A stretch of DNA of 64,000 nucleotides from Corynebacterium hansenii (GTDB taxonomy: Bacteria > Actinomycetota > Actinomycetes > Mycobacteriales > Mycobacteriaceae): positions 434,001 to 498,000 of the forward strand of contig NZ_CP047211.1 of the NCBI RefSeq assembly GCF_030408795.1, read 5' to 3'. How positions within the stretch are numbered: the stretch's first letter is position 1; each line of letters starts with the position of its first letter. A program made the translations under genes and the position numbers. The notes under the pieces were generated by a model. The model was not told the origin of the DNA, ran no database searches, and worked only from the letters and a program-made list of their open reading frames with translations. Positions 9,021 through 17,623 of the stretch are shown piece by piece.

Positions 9021-9707
9021 ATGCGCAAGTTCACCACGTTCGCCGCCCTCGCCGCCTCGACCCTTCTGCTGGCCGGGTGCTCGGGCGGCGGGGTCGATTC
9101 CGAGTCCGAGACGATCGCCGACACCTCGTCGAATACGCCGACCAGCGCGGCGCCGCTCAACGACGGCGGCGCCAATCAGGGGCAGTCCGGCCAGAAGGTC
9201 ACGGACGTCCCGGACTCGCGCTTCATGCCGCCGGGGGCCACGGGCTCGCGCATCTTCCGCCTCGCCGATGGTGCGACGGAGTGCTTCGCCAATTCGCTCG
9301 GCCCGGATTCCTTCCTGACGTGCCGCACGAACTTCGCCAATCCGCCGATGGTGCAGTCCTACGGCGGCGAGCAGGTCCCGGCCAACGCGGTGACGTGGTC
9401 GCCGGGCGCGGCGCCCGTGTACGCCCACATGAACTTCCCGGACACCGGCCATCAGCCGGCGACCCTGAACGCCTACGAGCGCGTCAAGATGTTCGGTTTC
9501 ACCTGCACGGCCTATGGCCCCGCGACGGTCGAGTGCGGCGGCCCGGGCGGCAGCGCATCGCTCGACGCCGGCAACGTCACGGGCGCGACCGTCCCGGCGC
9601 CGACCGAGGCCCCCGCGCCGCCGTCGGAGGGGCTGCCCGCCCCGTCGCTGCCGAACATCGAGGTCCCCGACATGGGCGACATCATCGGCCCCAAGCCGGG
9701 CCAGTAG
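9021..9707 (+). CDS. Putative secreted lipoprotein
   Basis: A 228-residue protein with a lipoprotein signal peptide: a basic start, a hydrophobic core and the lipobox LLAGC with the lipidated cysteine at residue 20. The mature part starts Ser/Gly/Thr-rich, has two Cys pairs (around 95/104 and 165/175) that could be disulfides, and ends in a Pro/Ala-rich tail. No enzymatic motif is recognised. It lies tail to tail with the EccE-like gene at the edge of the ESX locus; an envelope role is inferred only from the signal peptide. TAGGGT 8 nt upstream of the start may be its -10 box. Confidence 0.8.
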   Translation: MRKFTTFAALAASTLLLAGCSGGGVDSESETIADTSSNTPTSAAPLNDGGANQGQSGQKVTDVPDSRFMPPGATGSRIFRLADGATECFANSLGPDSFLTCRTNFANPPMVQSYGGEQVPANAVTWSPGAAPVYAHMNFPDTGHQPATLNAYERVKMFGFTCTAYGPATVECGGPGGSASLDAGNVTGATVPAPTEAPAPPSEGLPAPSLPNIEVPDMGDIIGPKPGQ

Positions 9708-9725
9708 CGCCCCCGCTTCACGACG

Positions 9726-9777
9726 ACGCCCGTCAGACCTTCGCCGACATGATCGGCAGGGGCCTGACGGGCGTTTT
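9726..9777 (+). terminator. Hairpin terminator after the lipoprotein gene
   Basis: An 11-bp perfect stem (9726-9736 with 9764-9774) ends in TTTT; an inner GCCGA/TCGGC stem sits in the loop. A copy of the dispersed word (GCTTCACGACG, 9715-9725) forms the foot. The right part overlaps the 3' end of the convergent EccE-like gene. Confidence 0.75.
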
Positions 9778-10758
9778 CGCGTCCCCGATGCGCAGGTGCC
9801 AGGCGTGGGCGCCGATGATCAGGCGCGGGACGTCCGCGCGGGCGGGGCCGGATGGTTCGGGCGGCGGGGCGTCGTGAAGCATGATCGCCGCGGTGCGCGG
9901 GGACCCGTCCGCCGTGGCACCGCGATCGAGGACGAGCAGGTCGACGGTCGGGTCGCCGGCGGCGGTGACGGGCACGGCCCCGTGGTCGAGGAGAATGCCG
10001 AAAGCGCGGGGGCGGTGCGTGCGGATGCCGATGCGGGCGCCGGTGATGAGCGTGGGCACGAGGAGTTCGGCTAGGCGGGCGGGGTCGGCGACGACGTCGA
10101 GGCGCTCGAGGGACGGCAGCGACATCACCAGCGGGCCGCCGTCGCGGGAGGTGCCCACCAGCTGCGCCGGAGCGTGCGGCACGTCGAAGTCGTGCGCCGG
10201 GGTGAACCACAGGTGCGGGCGGCGGACGTGGCCCCGGCCCGGGGCGCGGGCGAGGAGACGCTCGGGCTCGGTGGCGGCGTCGAGGTCGAATTCGCCGGGG
10301 GAGAGGGGCCGGGCGCGCAGACCGAGCAGTCCCAACCGGTGGATGAAGAAGTCCAGGCGCGCGCGATCGTGCTCCGCGGGGCCGCCGACGAGCACCGACG
10401 CCCACTCGGGTTCGGCTACCCCGAGCTGATCGGCGAAACCCCGGTAGCGGTGGGCGGCTTCGCCCGTGGCGCGGACCGGGCGGCGGTGCACCGAGACCAC
10501 GTCGACGGGCACCGGGCACTCGGCGACGGCATCGACCAGGGCCGGCATCGGCAGCACGTCACGGTCGGCGGAGACGATTCGGGCGCCCGCCGTGGGAACC
10601 GGATTCGGTCCGCGCCATCGGTCGCGCAGCGCCCGGCCGCGCACCGGGACGTGTACCCCGGCGACGACGAGCGCCGACGCCCCCACCAGCAAAGGGGCCG
10701 CGTTGTCCGCGAGAAACCCCGGCATGCCAGACCAATCCAACTGCGCCACCCCCGGCAA
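9733..10758 (-). CDS. EccE-like type VII secretion protein
   Basis: A 341-residue protein with one N-terminal hydrophobic segment (about 20-40) followed by a soluble region. The stretch around residues 65-100 (LPMPALVDAVAECPVPVDVVSVHRR) resembles the conserved EccE core. Position next to eccB also fits the EccE component, which sits at the rim of the ESX membrane complex. Similarity is weak by eye, so another ESX-associated membrane protein is possible. The start is unclear: TTG 10758, GTG 10749 or ATG 10725, none with a strong ribosome-binding site. It is divergent from eccB, with 124 bp between them. Confidence 0.55.
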   Translation of the reverse strand: MPGVAQLDWSGMPGFLADNAAPLLVGASALVVAGVHVPVRGRALRDRWRGPNPVPTAGARIVSADRDVLPMPALVDAVAECPVPVDVVSVHRRPVRATGEAAHRYRGFADQLGVAEPEWASVLVGGPAEHDRARLDFFIHRLGLLGLRARPLSPGEFDLDAATEPERLLARAPGRGHVRRPHLWFTPAHDFDVPHAPAQLVGTSRDGGPLVMSLPSLERLDVVADPARLAELLVPTLITGARIGIRTHRPRAFGILLDHGAVPVTAAGDPTVDLLVLDRGATADGSPRTAAIMLHDAPPPEPSGPARADVPRLIIGAHAWHLRIGDAKTPVRPLPIMSAKV

Positions 10759-10882
10759 ATGATCGGCGCACCCCCGCGCCTCGGGCCACCCGTCCGGCGG
10801 CCGTCGACGGGCAGCCTAGCGGCGGCTGGCCTAGGCTGCCGTGCGAAGAACATGGGTGACGACGATTCGGGGGGAACGTCAC

Positions 10883-12181
10883 ATGCCTCGCACTCCGACC
10901 ACGCCCGCGCAGATCAGCGGGCACAGGTTCCTGGTCCGCCGCGTGGAACACGCGCTGGTCAGGGCCGATGCCCGGATGCTCCACGATCCGCTGCGGACCC
11001 GGGGCCGGGCGGTGGCCGCGGGGGCGGCGCTGCTGGTGCTCGTGCTTGCGGGGACGGTGATCTTCGGGCTGATCCGGCCCCGCGATGGCACGGCCGACGC
11101 GGATCTGCTCCTGGTGCGCGACACGGGGGCGCTGCACGTGCGCATCGACGACCGCGTCCACCCGGTGGCGAACCTGGCGTCCGCGCGGCTGGTGCTGGGG
11201 CAGCCGGCCGAACCGGTCCGCGTCGGGGGAGGGGCGCTGGGCGACGTGCCCGCGGGGCACCCCATCGGCATCGCGGGGGCGCCGGCCATCGCCGCCTCCG
11301 ACCCGCCCGGCGCGCCTGCCGCGGTGGGCGTGTGCGAAAACGCCGAGCCCGCCCTGCATGAGCCGGTCGCGGTCCGGTCCACCGTGGCCCGCACCGGGGG
11401 CCTGCCCGCCGACGACGGCGTGGCGGCCCTGCTCGGCGACGGGGAGCGGCTGTGGTTGGTCCACGGCGGGCGCCGGGCGCTGATCGACGCCGCCGATCCC
11501 GCGCTGGCGCGGTCGCTCGGGCTGGCCGGGGCGCCGGTTCGCCCCGCCGGGCCGGCCCTGTTGCGGGCGCTGCCCGAGGCGCCGCCGGTGACGGTCCCCG
11601 AGGTGCCCCGGGTGGGGGAGGCGACCGCATGGCCCGCGCCGTTCGACCTGGTCGGACGGGTCGTCGAGGTGGCGGACCGGCGCGTGGCGGTGCTTTCCGA
11701 CGGCGCCGTCGAAGTCCCTCCGGTGCTCGCCGACGTCTTCGCGGCCCGGTTCGGTTCCGCCTCGGCGACGGAGCCGGAGCTGGCCGCGGTTCCCGTCGCC
11801 GCCGCACCCGACGCCGGTTCGCTGCCCGGCGAGATCACCGAATGGGCCCCGGCCGACGGCTGGTTGTGCGTCGACGCCGATGCACGGGACACGTCGGTCA
11901 CCGTCGGCAAGCCACCCGCCGGAGTCGTGCCCTACCCGGGGGCCGACGGGCCGGGGCCCGCGATGGACGGGTTTTCCGGCGGCGCGCCCGGCACCGTCGC
12001 CGTGGACACCGGAGCGGGCGTGCACCTGGTCACCGTCGATGGCACGCGGCACCAGGTGGAGAACCGCCGCGCGCTGGCCGTGCTGGGCTACCACTCGGCG
12101 GTGCCCGTGCCGTGGCGGGTGCTGGCGTCGCTTCGCGAGGGGCCGGAGCTGACGCGCGCCGCCGCACTGGCCCCGGCGTGA
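10883..12181 (+). CDS. eccB: Type VII secretion protein EccB
   Basis: EccB is a core ESX membrane component with one transmembrane helix and a large periplasmic domain. This 432-residue protein begins with the family signature PAQISGHRFLVRRVEHALVR and RMLHDPLR, followed by a single hydrophobic helix (about 42-64). A repeat-containing periplasmic domain follows with conserved Cys residues. ATG 10883 is chosen because GGGGGAA lies just upstream and the signature starts right after it. A TAGGCT -10-like box lies at 10832-10837. It opens the ESX locus, but downstream is an ABC exporter rather than another ecc gene. Confidence 0.9.
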   Translation: MPRTPTTPAQISGHRFLVRRVEHALVRADARMLHDPLRTRGRAVAAGAALLVLVLAGTVIFGLIRPRDGTADADLLLVRDTGALHVRIDDRVHPVANLASARLVLGQPAEPVRVGGGALGDVPAGHPIGIAGAPAIAASDPPGAPAAVGVCENAEPALHEPVAVRSTVARTGGLPADDGVAALLGDGERLWLVHGGRRALIDAADPALARSLGLAGAPVRPAGPALLRALPEAPPVTVPEVPRVGEATAWPAPFDLVGRVVEVADRRVAVLSDGAVEVPPVLADVFAARFGSASATEPELAAVPVAAAPDAGSLPGEITEWAPADGWLCVDADARDTSVTVGKPPAGVVPYPGADGPGPAMDGFSGGAPGTVAVDTGAGVHLVTVDGTRHQVENRRALAVLGYHSAVPVPWRVLASLREGPELTRAAALAPA

Positions 12182-12300
12182 CGGGCGGTCGGCAGCGGGC
12201 GGTGTGGTGGGGCGCCCGGTGCCGGGGCGACGGGTACGACTCACCTTCGCGGCGATCGGTGCGGGTGACGGGCGCGCGAAAAGGTAAAATAAGTCAAACC

Positions 12301-12332
12301 TTGCCGGGTGATGTGAGGTAAGGCTACGGTTC
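12301..12332 (+). promoter_or_regulatory. Possible promoter with DtxR-type iron-box half site
   Basis: TGAGGTAAGGCTACGGTTC at 12314-12332 matches 11 of 19 positions of the DtxR/IdeR consensus, mainly in the left half. TTGCCG (12301-12306) and a weak TAAGGCT could be -35/-10 boxes overlapping it. It is the only A/T-richer patch in the 195-bp gap before the ABC operon. Iron control is a guess. Confidence 0.3.
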
Positions 12333-12376
12333 GCCGTAATGGATCGCAGACGGAATTCTTCTCGGAAGGAACGCGC

Positions 12377-13387
12377 ATGAATCAACCCACGGAGGGGGCG
12401 CCGCCGGATGATGTGGTGCTCGATGTCCGGGACCTCTGCAAGACCTACGGAAACGGCCCCCGGGCCAAACGGGTGCTGGACGGGGTGAGCTTCCGCGTTC
12501 GCCGCGGGCAAACGGTCGCCCTGCTCGGCGCCAACGGCGCCGGCAAGACCACGCTGGTGAACATCGCCACCACCCTGCTGATGCCGAGCTCCGGGACGGT
12601 TCTGGTGTGCGGGGCCGACGTCGTCGCCCGCGCCCGCGAGGTCCGCGAGCACATCTCGCTCACCGGGCAGTTCGCCGCGGTGGACGGGGAACTGACCGGG
12701 CGGGAGAACCTGATCTTCTTCGCCCGGATCAACGGCTTCGGCAGGGCGGGAGCCGCCGCCCGCGCGGATGAGCTGCTGAAGCGATTCCGGCTTGACGACG
12801 CCGGCGATCAGCGGGTTTCCGCGTATTCCGGGGGCATGCGGCGGCGGCTGGACATCGCGGCGTCGATGATCGTCGAAACCGAGCTGCTGTTCCTCGATGA
12901 ACCCACCACCGGTCTCGACCCCCTGTCGCGCCGGGAGCTGTGGGCGATGGTCGACGAACTGCGCGGCCGCGGCGTGGCCATCCTGTTGACCACCCAATAC
13001 CTCGACGAAGCCGAGCGGCTGGCCGACGACGTCGTCCTGCTGAGGGACGGGCGCACCGTGGCGCAGGGTTCCCCGTCGGAGCTTCGCCGGAAATTCGGCG
13101 CCCCGCGGTGTTGCCTCGGTTTCGACGATGAGGCATCGGCGCGGCGCGCGGCGTCGCACACCCTGCCGGAGAGCCTGGGCCGCCCGCGGGAGGACTTCAC
13201 CGTCGATGCCCTGGAAGTCTCCTTCATCGCCCACGATGGGACGGAGGATCTGATCGGGGCGACCCGCGCGCTCGGGTCCACCGGGCCGGAGATCGTCTCC
13301 GCCGCGATCACCCCGCCCTCGCTGGACGACGTCTTCCTCGGCACCGCCTTCGCCGGCGGCGGAGCGGGCGGAGAGAACCGGCCGTGA
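12377..13387 (+). CDS. ABC transporter ATP-binding protein, DrrA-like
   Basis: A 336-residue ATPase of the daunorubicin-resistance (DrrA) type that powers ABC-2 exporters. Walker A GANGAGKTT (about residue 55), Q-loop region LTGQFAAVDGELTGRENL, signature YSGGMRRRLD, Walker B LLFLDEP and the H-loop replaced by a Gln in LLTTQYLDEAERLADD, as is usual for DrrA proteins. The C-terminal 100 residues are the regulatory extension of this subfamily. GGAAGGA precedes ATG 12377. Its stop overlaps the start of the next gene (GTGA), so the three genes 12377-14954 are one operon. Substrate unknown: drug, lipid or siderophore export are possible. Confidence 0.93.
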   Translation: MNQPTEGAPPDDVVLDVRDLCKTYGNGPRAKRVLDGVSFRVRRGQTVALLGANGAGKTTLVNIATTLLMPSSGTVLVCGADVVARAREVREHISLTGQFAAVDGELTGRENLIFFARINGFGRAGAAARADELLKRFRLDDAGDQRVSAYSGGMRRRLDIAASMIVETELLFLDEPTTGLDPLSRRELWAMVDELRGRGVAILLTTQYLDEAERLADDVVLLRDGRTVAQGSPSELRRKFGAPRCCLGFDDEASARRAASHTLPESLGRPREDFTVDALEVSFIAHDGTEDLIGATRALGSTGPEIVSAAITPPSLDDVFLGTAFAGGGAGGENRP

Positions 13388-14175
13388 CCCACCCCGCAGG
13401 AACCCTGACCGGCCGGAGGCCCCCGGCCGCCCACGCCCTGGCCGGCGCCGTCACGCGCAACAACCTGCGGCTGTTCCGCAACTCCGCGTCACTGGTGTCG
13501 GCCCTGGTGATCCCCGGCATGATGATGCTCGCGTTCTGGGTCGTATTCGGGCACGCGGCCAAGGAATCCGGATTCGACTACGCGCTGTTCCTGATGGCCG
13601 GATCGATGTTCCAGGCCGTCATGTTCACCGCCGGCGGGTCCTGCATGGCCCTGGCCGTGGACGTGGAAAGCGGGCTGATCGGAAGGCTGCGCGCGATGCC
13701 GATCCCCGCTTTGGTGGCCGTCGGCGCGCGCATGATCACCGATCTGGTGCGCTCCCTGCTCTCCGTGCTGGCGGTCGTCGCCATCGGCCTGCTCTGCGGC
13801 GCGAAGCCCGCGGGCGTGATGGGGCTGCTGCTCGCATGCCTCCTGGCCTTGCTGATGGGGGAGGTTCTGGTGCTCGCGTTCTGCGGGCTGGCGCTGCGTT
13901 CGCGGCGGCATCCCGTGCAAATGGCGGGGCTGATCCAGGGCGTGGAAATGCCGCTGCTGATGCTCTCCAGCGCCTTCATCCCGTTGTCGGCCCTCCCCGA
14001 GTGGATCGAACCCGTCATCGCGCACATGCCGTTCACGGTGATGATCGAGACCAACCGCGCCTTCCTCATGGGGCGGGGCCCGGGCAGCGAAGGCTGGGAG
14101 GCCCTGGCGTGGCTGGTGCTGGGACTGGTCCTCGGCGGCTGGTGGGTCGCCGCGGCATTCAGGAGGCAGCGATGA
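13384..14175 (+). CDS. ABC-2 type permease, first subunit
   Basis: A 263-residue integral membrane protein with about six hydrophobic helices and the ABC-2/DrrB layout: a cytosolic N-terminal amphipathic part (TRNNLRLFRNSASL), helices with IPGMMMLAFWVVFG and the LSSAFIPLSALPEWI loop typical of the family before the last helices. GTG 13384 overlaps the ATPase stop and ATG of the next permease overlaps its own stop (ATGA), so translation is coupled. With the next gene it should form a heterodimeric exporter driven by the 12377 ATPase. Confidence 0.9.
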   Translation: MTHPAGTLTGRRPPAAHALAGAVTRNNLRLFRNSASLVSALVIPGMMMLAFWVVFGHAAKESGFDYALFLMAGSMFQAVMFTAGGSCMALAVDVESGLIGRLRAMPIPALVAVGARMITDLVRSLLSVLAVVAIGLLCGAKPAGVMGLLLACLLALLMGEVLVLAFCGLALRSRRHPVQMAGLIQGVEMPLLMLSSAFIPLSALPEWIEPVIAHMPFTVMIETNRAFLMGRGPGSEGWEALAWLVLGLVLGGWWVAAAFRRQR

Positions 14176-14954
14176 GCACGAGGGAAGGATTGCACATCGG
14201 CTGGGCCGGCGCCGTCGGCGTCCACGCCGGGCGCCTGCTGAAGCGCTGGCGCCGATCCCCCGCATCGGTCTTCTCCACCGTGATGATGCCGATAGTCATG
14301 CTCGTGATCATGAAGATCATGTTCTCCGGGATGGTCGAGCAGTTCAGCGGCGTCCCGATGAACATGGCGTCGATCTCGGTGATGATCGCGGTGTCCCAGG
14401 CGTTCACGGTCGCCCTGATCGGAGCCGGCGGCATCGTGCAGGAACGCCATGACGGCCTGCCGGACAGGTTGGCGACGGTCCCGGGCCCCCGCTTCGCGGG
14501 CATGGCCGGGCGCATCCTCGCCTCGTCGGTGATCTCCTGGCTGTCGATGCTCTCGGCGGTCGCGGTTGGCCTGGTCCTCGGCGCCGATTTCGGTTCTCCG
14601 GCGGCGCTGGCGGGGACTCTCGCGATTCTGATGGCGGTGGCCCTGGCGTCCGGTTCCATCGGCGTGATGCTCGGCTTCATGGTCGACACCCCGCAGGGGG
14701 CGATGAGCTTCGTTCCCCTGGTCATGGTCGCGATGTTCCTCAATCCCGGAATGATGCCGCGGGAGCTGTACGCCGAACCTCTGCGGCCGATGGTCGACTT
14801 CTCCCCGGTGACTGCGGTGCTCGAGCTGATGAACGCGTTCATGGACGGTGACGTCACCGCCGCGGCGGTCATTCCGTTCGTCGCCTGGTTCGCCGCGCTC
14901 ACGGCGCTGGGTCTTCTGATCCTCGCCCGCAAGACCACCTCCACCCGGCGCTGA
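14172..14954 (+). CDS. ABC-2 type permease, second subunit
   Basis: A 260-residue polytopic membrane protein of the same fold as its neighbour (RWRRSPASVFSTVMMPIVML near the N-terminus, GGIVQERHDGLPDRL cytosolic loop, FLNPGMMPRELY before the last helices). AGGAGG at 14160-14165 precedes ATG 14172. It ends only 4 bp from the stop codon of the convergent mycP gene, with no terminator visible between them. The pair of permeases and the ATPase make a complete exporter lodged between eccB and mycP. Confidence 0.9.
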   Translation: MSTREGLHIGWAGAVGVHAGRLLKRWRRSPASVFSTVMMPIVMLVIMKIMFSGMVEQFSGVPMNMASISVMIAVSQAFTVALIGAGGIVQERHDGLPDRLATVPGPRFAGMAGRILASSVISWLSMLSAVAVGLVLGADFGSPAALAGTLAILMAVALASGSIGVMLGFMVDTPQGAMSFVPLVMVAMFLNPGMMPRELYAEPLRPMVDFSPVTAVLELMNAFMDGDVTAAAVIPFVAWFAALTALGLLILARKTTSTRR

Positions 14955-14958
14955 AAAG

Positions 14959-16104
14959 TCACTGCCGTCCGCCCCGGTTCGCGGAACGGGCCGATCCCGC
15001 GGCCCACAGCGCGGAAGCGGCCAGTGAAACCACCGCGCCAAGGAAGAGGATCCGCACCCTCGACCCCGGAACCGGGTCGGGACGGGGCGGCGGGTGCGGG
15101 GGCGCGGCGCCCGCCGGGGCCCCGGGGCTTGCGGCGCCCGCCCAGTTGACGGCGGCGACCGGGTCGACCACGCCGATGCCGATGCCCGGCGTCGACGCCA
15201 CGGGCGAGGACGTCGCGGCGATGATCTCCCGGACCTCGGCGGGCGACAGCGCCGGATGGCGCGACAGGATCAGCGCCGCCGTGCCCGACACCAGCGGCGC
15301 GGCGAAGCTCGTGCCGACGATCGGCGCCGCCCGGGAACCCGTCACCCGGAGGTCCGCCATCGTCTCGCCATCCGGCGCGGGCCCGGCGACGGGACCGCCG
15401 GGTGCCGCGACGTCGACCCACTCCGCGGTCACCGCGTAGCCGGCGGCAACGGCCTCTCCGTCGTTGCCCGCCGCCGGGGCCGCGCCCGAACCCGCACCGT
15501 TTGCGCCGGTCACCGCCGCACCCGAACCGGCATCGTCCGCACCGCGCACCGCCTCGGCGACGTCCGGGGCACCGGGCGGCACGGCCCCCGGCGGGGCGCA
15601 CGAGGTCAGCGAGATGTTGATCACCCGCGCCCCCTGCGCCACCGCCGAATCGATCGCCGTGGCCAGCGACAGCAGGGTGCCCTCGTCTCCCGTGGTGTGG
15701 CGGATGCTCAGCACGGTCGCCCCCGGCGCGACGCCCGCAATGGAATCCGCGCCGGGCCGACCCGCCGCCAACCCCGCGACGAAGGTCCCGTGGGCGTCGC
15801 AATCGTGGAACGCGCCCTCCCCGCCGGTGACGTCGCCGCCGTCGACGACGCCTCCCAACCGCGGGTGATCCGCCACTCCGGTGTCGATGATCGCGATGGT
15901 GATGCCCGCGCCGTCGGCCAGGGGCCACGCATCCCGGAACCGCAGCGCCCGTTCGGCGCCGGTCGGTTCGGACAGGATCGCCGTCGATGACGCCGCGGCC
16001 TCCGTGCACCGGGTCTGGGCGGCCGGCTGAGGGGCGCCGACGATGGCCGTCGCAAAGCACAGGAGCCCCGCCGACCAGGCGGCGGCGCGCAGGCGCCGGC
16101 TCAC
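14959..16104 (-). CDS. mycP: Mycosin, type VII secretion subtilisin-like protease
   Basis: MycP is a membrane-anchored subtilase that stabilises the ESX complex and can process substrates outside the membrane. The 381-residue protein has an N-terminal signal peptide (about 1-30), the catalytic triad Asp74 (AIIDTGVADHP), His105 (DAHGTFVAGL) and Ser266 (GTSFAAPLVSG), the oxyanion Asn in AAGND, a Pro-rich linker and a C-terminal transmembrane helix (about 350-368). GTG 16104 is chosen because it overlaps the eccD stop (GTGA) and starts right at the signal peptide; the frame is open further upstream only as a shadow of eccD. An Ala/Gly/Ser-rich insert lies about residues 175-195. Confidence 0.93.
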   Translation of the reverse strand: MSRRLRAAAWSAGLLCFATAIVGAPQPAAQTRCTEAAASSTAILSEPTGAERALRFRDAWPLADGAGITIAIIDTGVADHPRLGGVVDGGDVTGGEGAFHDCDAHGTFVAGLAAGRPGADSIAGVAPGATVLSIRHTTGDEGTLLSLATAIDSAVAQGARVINISLTSCAPPGAVPPGAPDVAEAVRGADDAGSGAAVTGANGAGSGAAPAAGNDGEAVAAGYAVTAEWVDVAAPGGPVAGPAPDGETMADLRVTGSRAAPIVGTSFAAPLVSGTAALILSRHPALSPAEVREIIAATSSPVASTPGIGIGVVDPVAAVNWAGAASPGAPAGAAPPHPPPRPDPVPGSRVRILFLGAVVSLAASALWAAGSARSANRGGRQ

Positions 16105-17477
16105 CGGACCAGCCCCGCCGCCAGCTCGGGGATCCCCGCCACCACGGCCGCGAGCGGCAGGGACACGGCGATGGACACGGCCTCGACGAGCTCGAGCACG
16201 CGCCGCATGGTCGGGGTGACGCGCGCGGCGGGCACGGCGGCGACGGCCGTCGCCGCCAGGGGCGGGGCGATGAGGAGCAACGCGATCGGCCAGCGGCCCG
16301 CGTCCCATTGCGCCAGCGCGAGACCGATGAGCAGTGCGGCGCCGGCGCAGCCCAGGGCCGCCGACGGGATCAGCCGGGCATGGCCCCGGGACTGGATCAG
16401 GCACAGCACCGTCGCCGCCGCGAGCAGCCCCGTCGACCAGCCGTCCGGCGATCCCGCGGCGATCGGCGCGGCCGCCGCGACGAGGACCGCCGCCCACCCC
16501 GCGACCATGCCGTCGAGAAGCCGGCCCGCCCGCGAGGCGACGGCGTCGACGGGGTCATCGGGGTCGGGGTCGTCCGGGAAGGGCTCTCCCGCGGCGGGGA
16601 TGCGCGGCACCCGCACCCCGGCCGCCGCGACGGCGAGACCCGGGGCCGCCGCCACGCCGATCACGGCCAGGGCGATGGTCAACGCGGCGGCGGGGAGGAC
16701 CTCGCCGGACCAGGCCAGCGCCGCCGCGTACCCGGAGGCGCCGACGGCCATCGCGGCCCCGCCCGCACCGGCCGCGGTCAGCGCCGCGGAGACGTCACGC
16801 CGGGCGGGCCACGGCACCAGCAGCGCCGACGACGCGACCAGCGCACCCGGGACCAGGCCCGCGGCGAACCGCCAATCCGCGCCGACGTCGGCGGCGCGGA
16901 TGCCGGTCAGCACCGCACCGGCCACCGACGCGAACACCAGAACCTGGCAGGCCAGGAACAGCGCCGTCGCGGCGGAACCGCCCCGGCGCAGCGCGATGCG
17001 CAGGCCCCCGCCCGCCGCCAGCGCGATCGCGCCCGCCACCCCGGCGGCGAGCACCGGATCCTGCGGCGACATCGCCAGCACCCCGGCCACGGTGGCGACG
17101 GTCGCCGCGGACGCCGCGGACAGGCCGACGGCGGCATCTGCGACCCCGACCCCGGGCGCGCCGTCGGCGAGCACGTCGGCGACGTCGATCACCATCGGCG
17201 GCGGCGCGGGCCCGGGATCGTCGACGATGACGATGCGGTCGCCGTCGCGCACCCCCGCCCCGGCCAGGCCGGACTCGGGATCGGCGATGGTCCCGTCGGG
17301 CAGCCGGGCCCGCCACGACGCCCCCGGCGCGGCGCCGGAGCCGAACATGTCGAGCATCTCGGGCAGCACGGCGGCCACCGGCGCCTCCGCCGGGACGAGC
17401 AGATCCGCCCTCCGCGCAGGTCCGTCCCCGGGCAGCAAATCGACCCGGATCCGCAGCATCGACGCCGTCGGCGACAT
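16101..17477 (-). CDS. eccD: Type VII secretion integral membrane protein EccD
   Basis: EccD forms the membrane vestibule of the ESX complex. Residues 1-95 are the ubiquitin-like (YukD-type) cytosolic domain, with strands such as LRIRVDLLPGD and VRDGDRIVIVDDP; the rest (about 115-455) holds about eleven hydrophobic helices. Length (458 aa) is normal for the family. It is transcribed with mycP, which starts on its stop codon, and is divergent from eccC with 146 bp between the two starts. Confidence 0.92.
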   Translation of the reverse strand: MSPTASMLRIRVDLLPGDGPARRADLLVPAEAPVAAVLPEMLDMFGSGAAPGASWRARLPDGTIADPESGLAGAGVRDGDRIVIVDDPGPAPPPMVIDVADVLADGAPGVGVADAAVGLSAASAATVATVAGVLAMSPQDPVLAAGVAGAIALAAGGGLRIALRRGGSAATALFLACQVLVFASVAGAVLTGIRAADVGADWRFAAGLVPGALVASSALLVPWPARRDVSAALTAAGAGGAAMAVGASGYAAALAWSGEVLPAAALTIALAVIGVAAAPGLAVAAAGVRVPRIPAAGEPFPDDPDPDDPVDAVASRAGRLLDGMVAGWAAVLVAAAAPIAAGSPDGWSTGLLAAATVLCLIQSRGHARLIPSAALGCAGAALLIGLALAQWDAGRWPIALLLIAPPLAATAVAAVPAARVTPTMRRVLELVEAVSIAVSLPLAAVVAGIPELAAGLVR

Positions 17478-17623
17478 GATTCCCCCAACCCGCGGTGGCC
17501 GTCCGCCCCCGCGTCTCCCGTGCGCCCGCTCCCCCGTTGGCCGGGCGCGCCCATCCAGGGTGGCCTATGCTCTGCGTCGCGTCCAGCCGAAGAGGCTGGG
17601 TCACTCGGGGGAGGGCTTCGACG

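Noticed and set aside
10559-13234. An 891-codon minus-strand open frame opposite eccB and the DrrA-like ATPase
   Set aside because: Composition is that of an antisense frame, and both plus-strand genes are complete with clear motifs.
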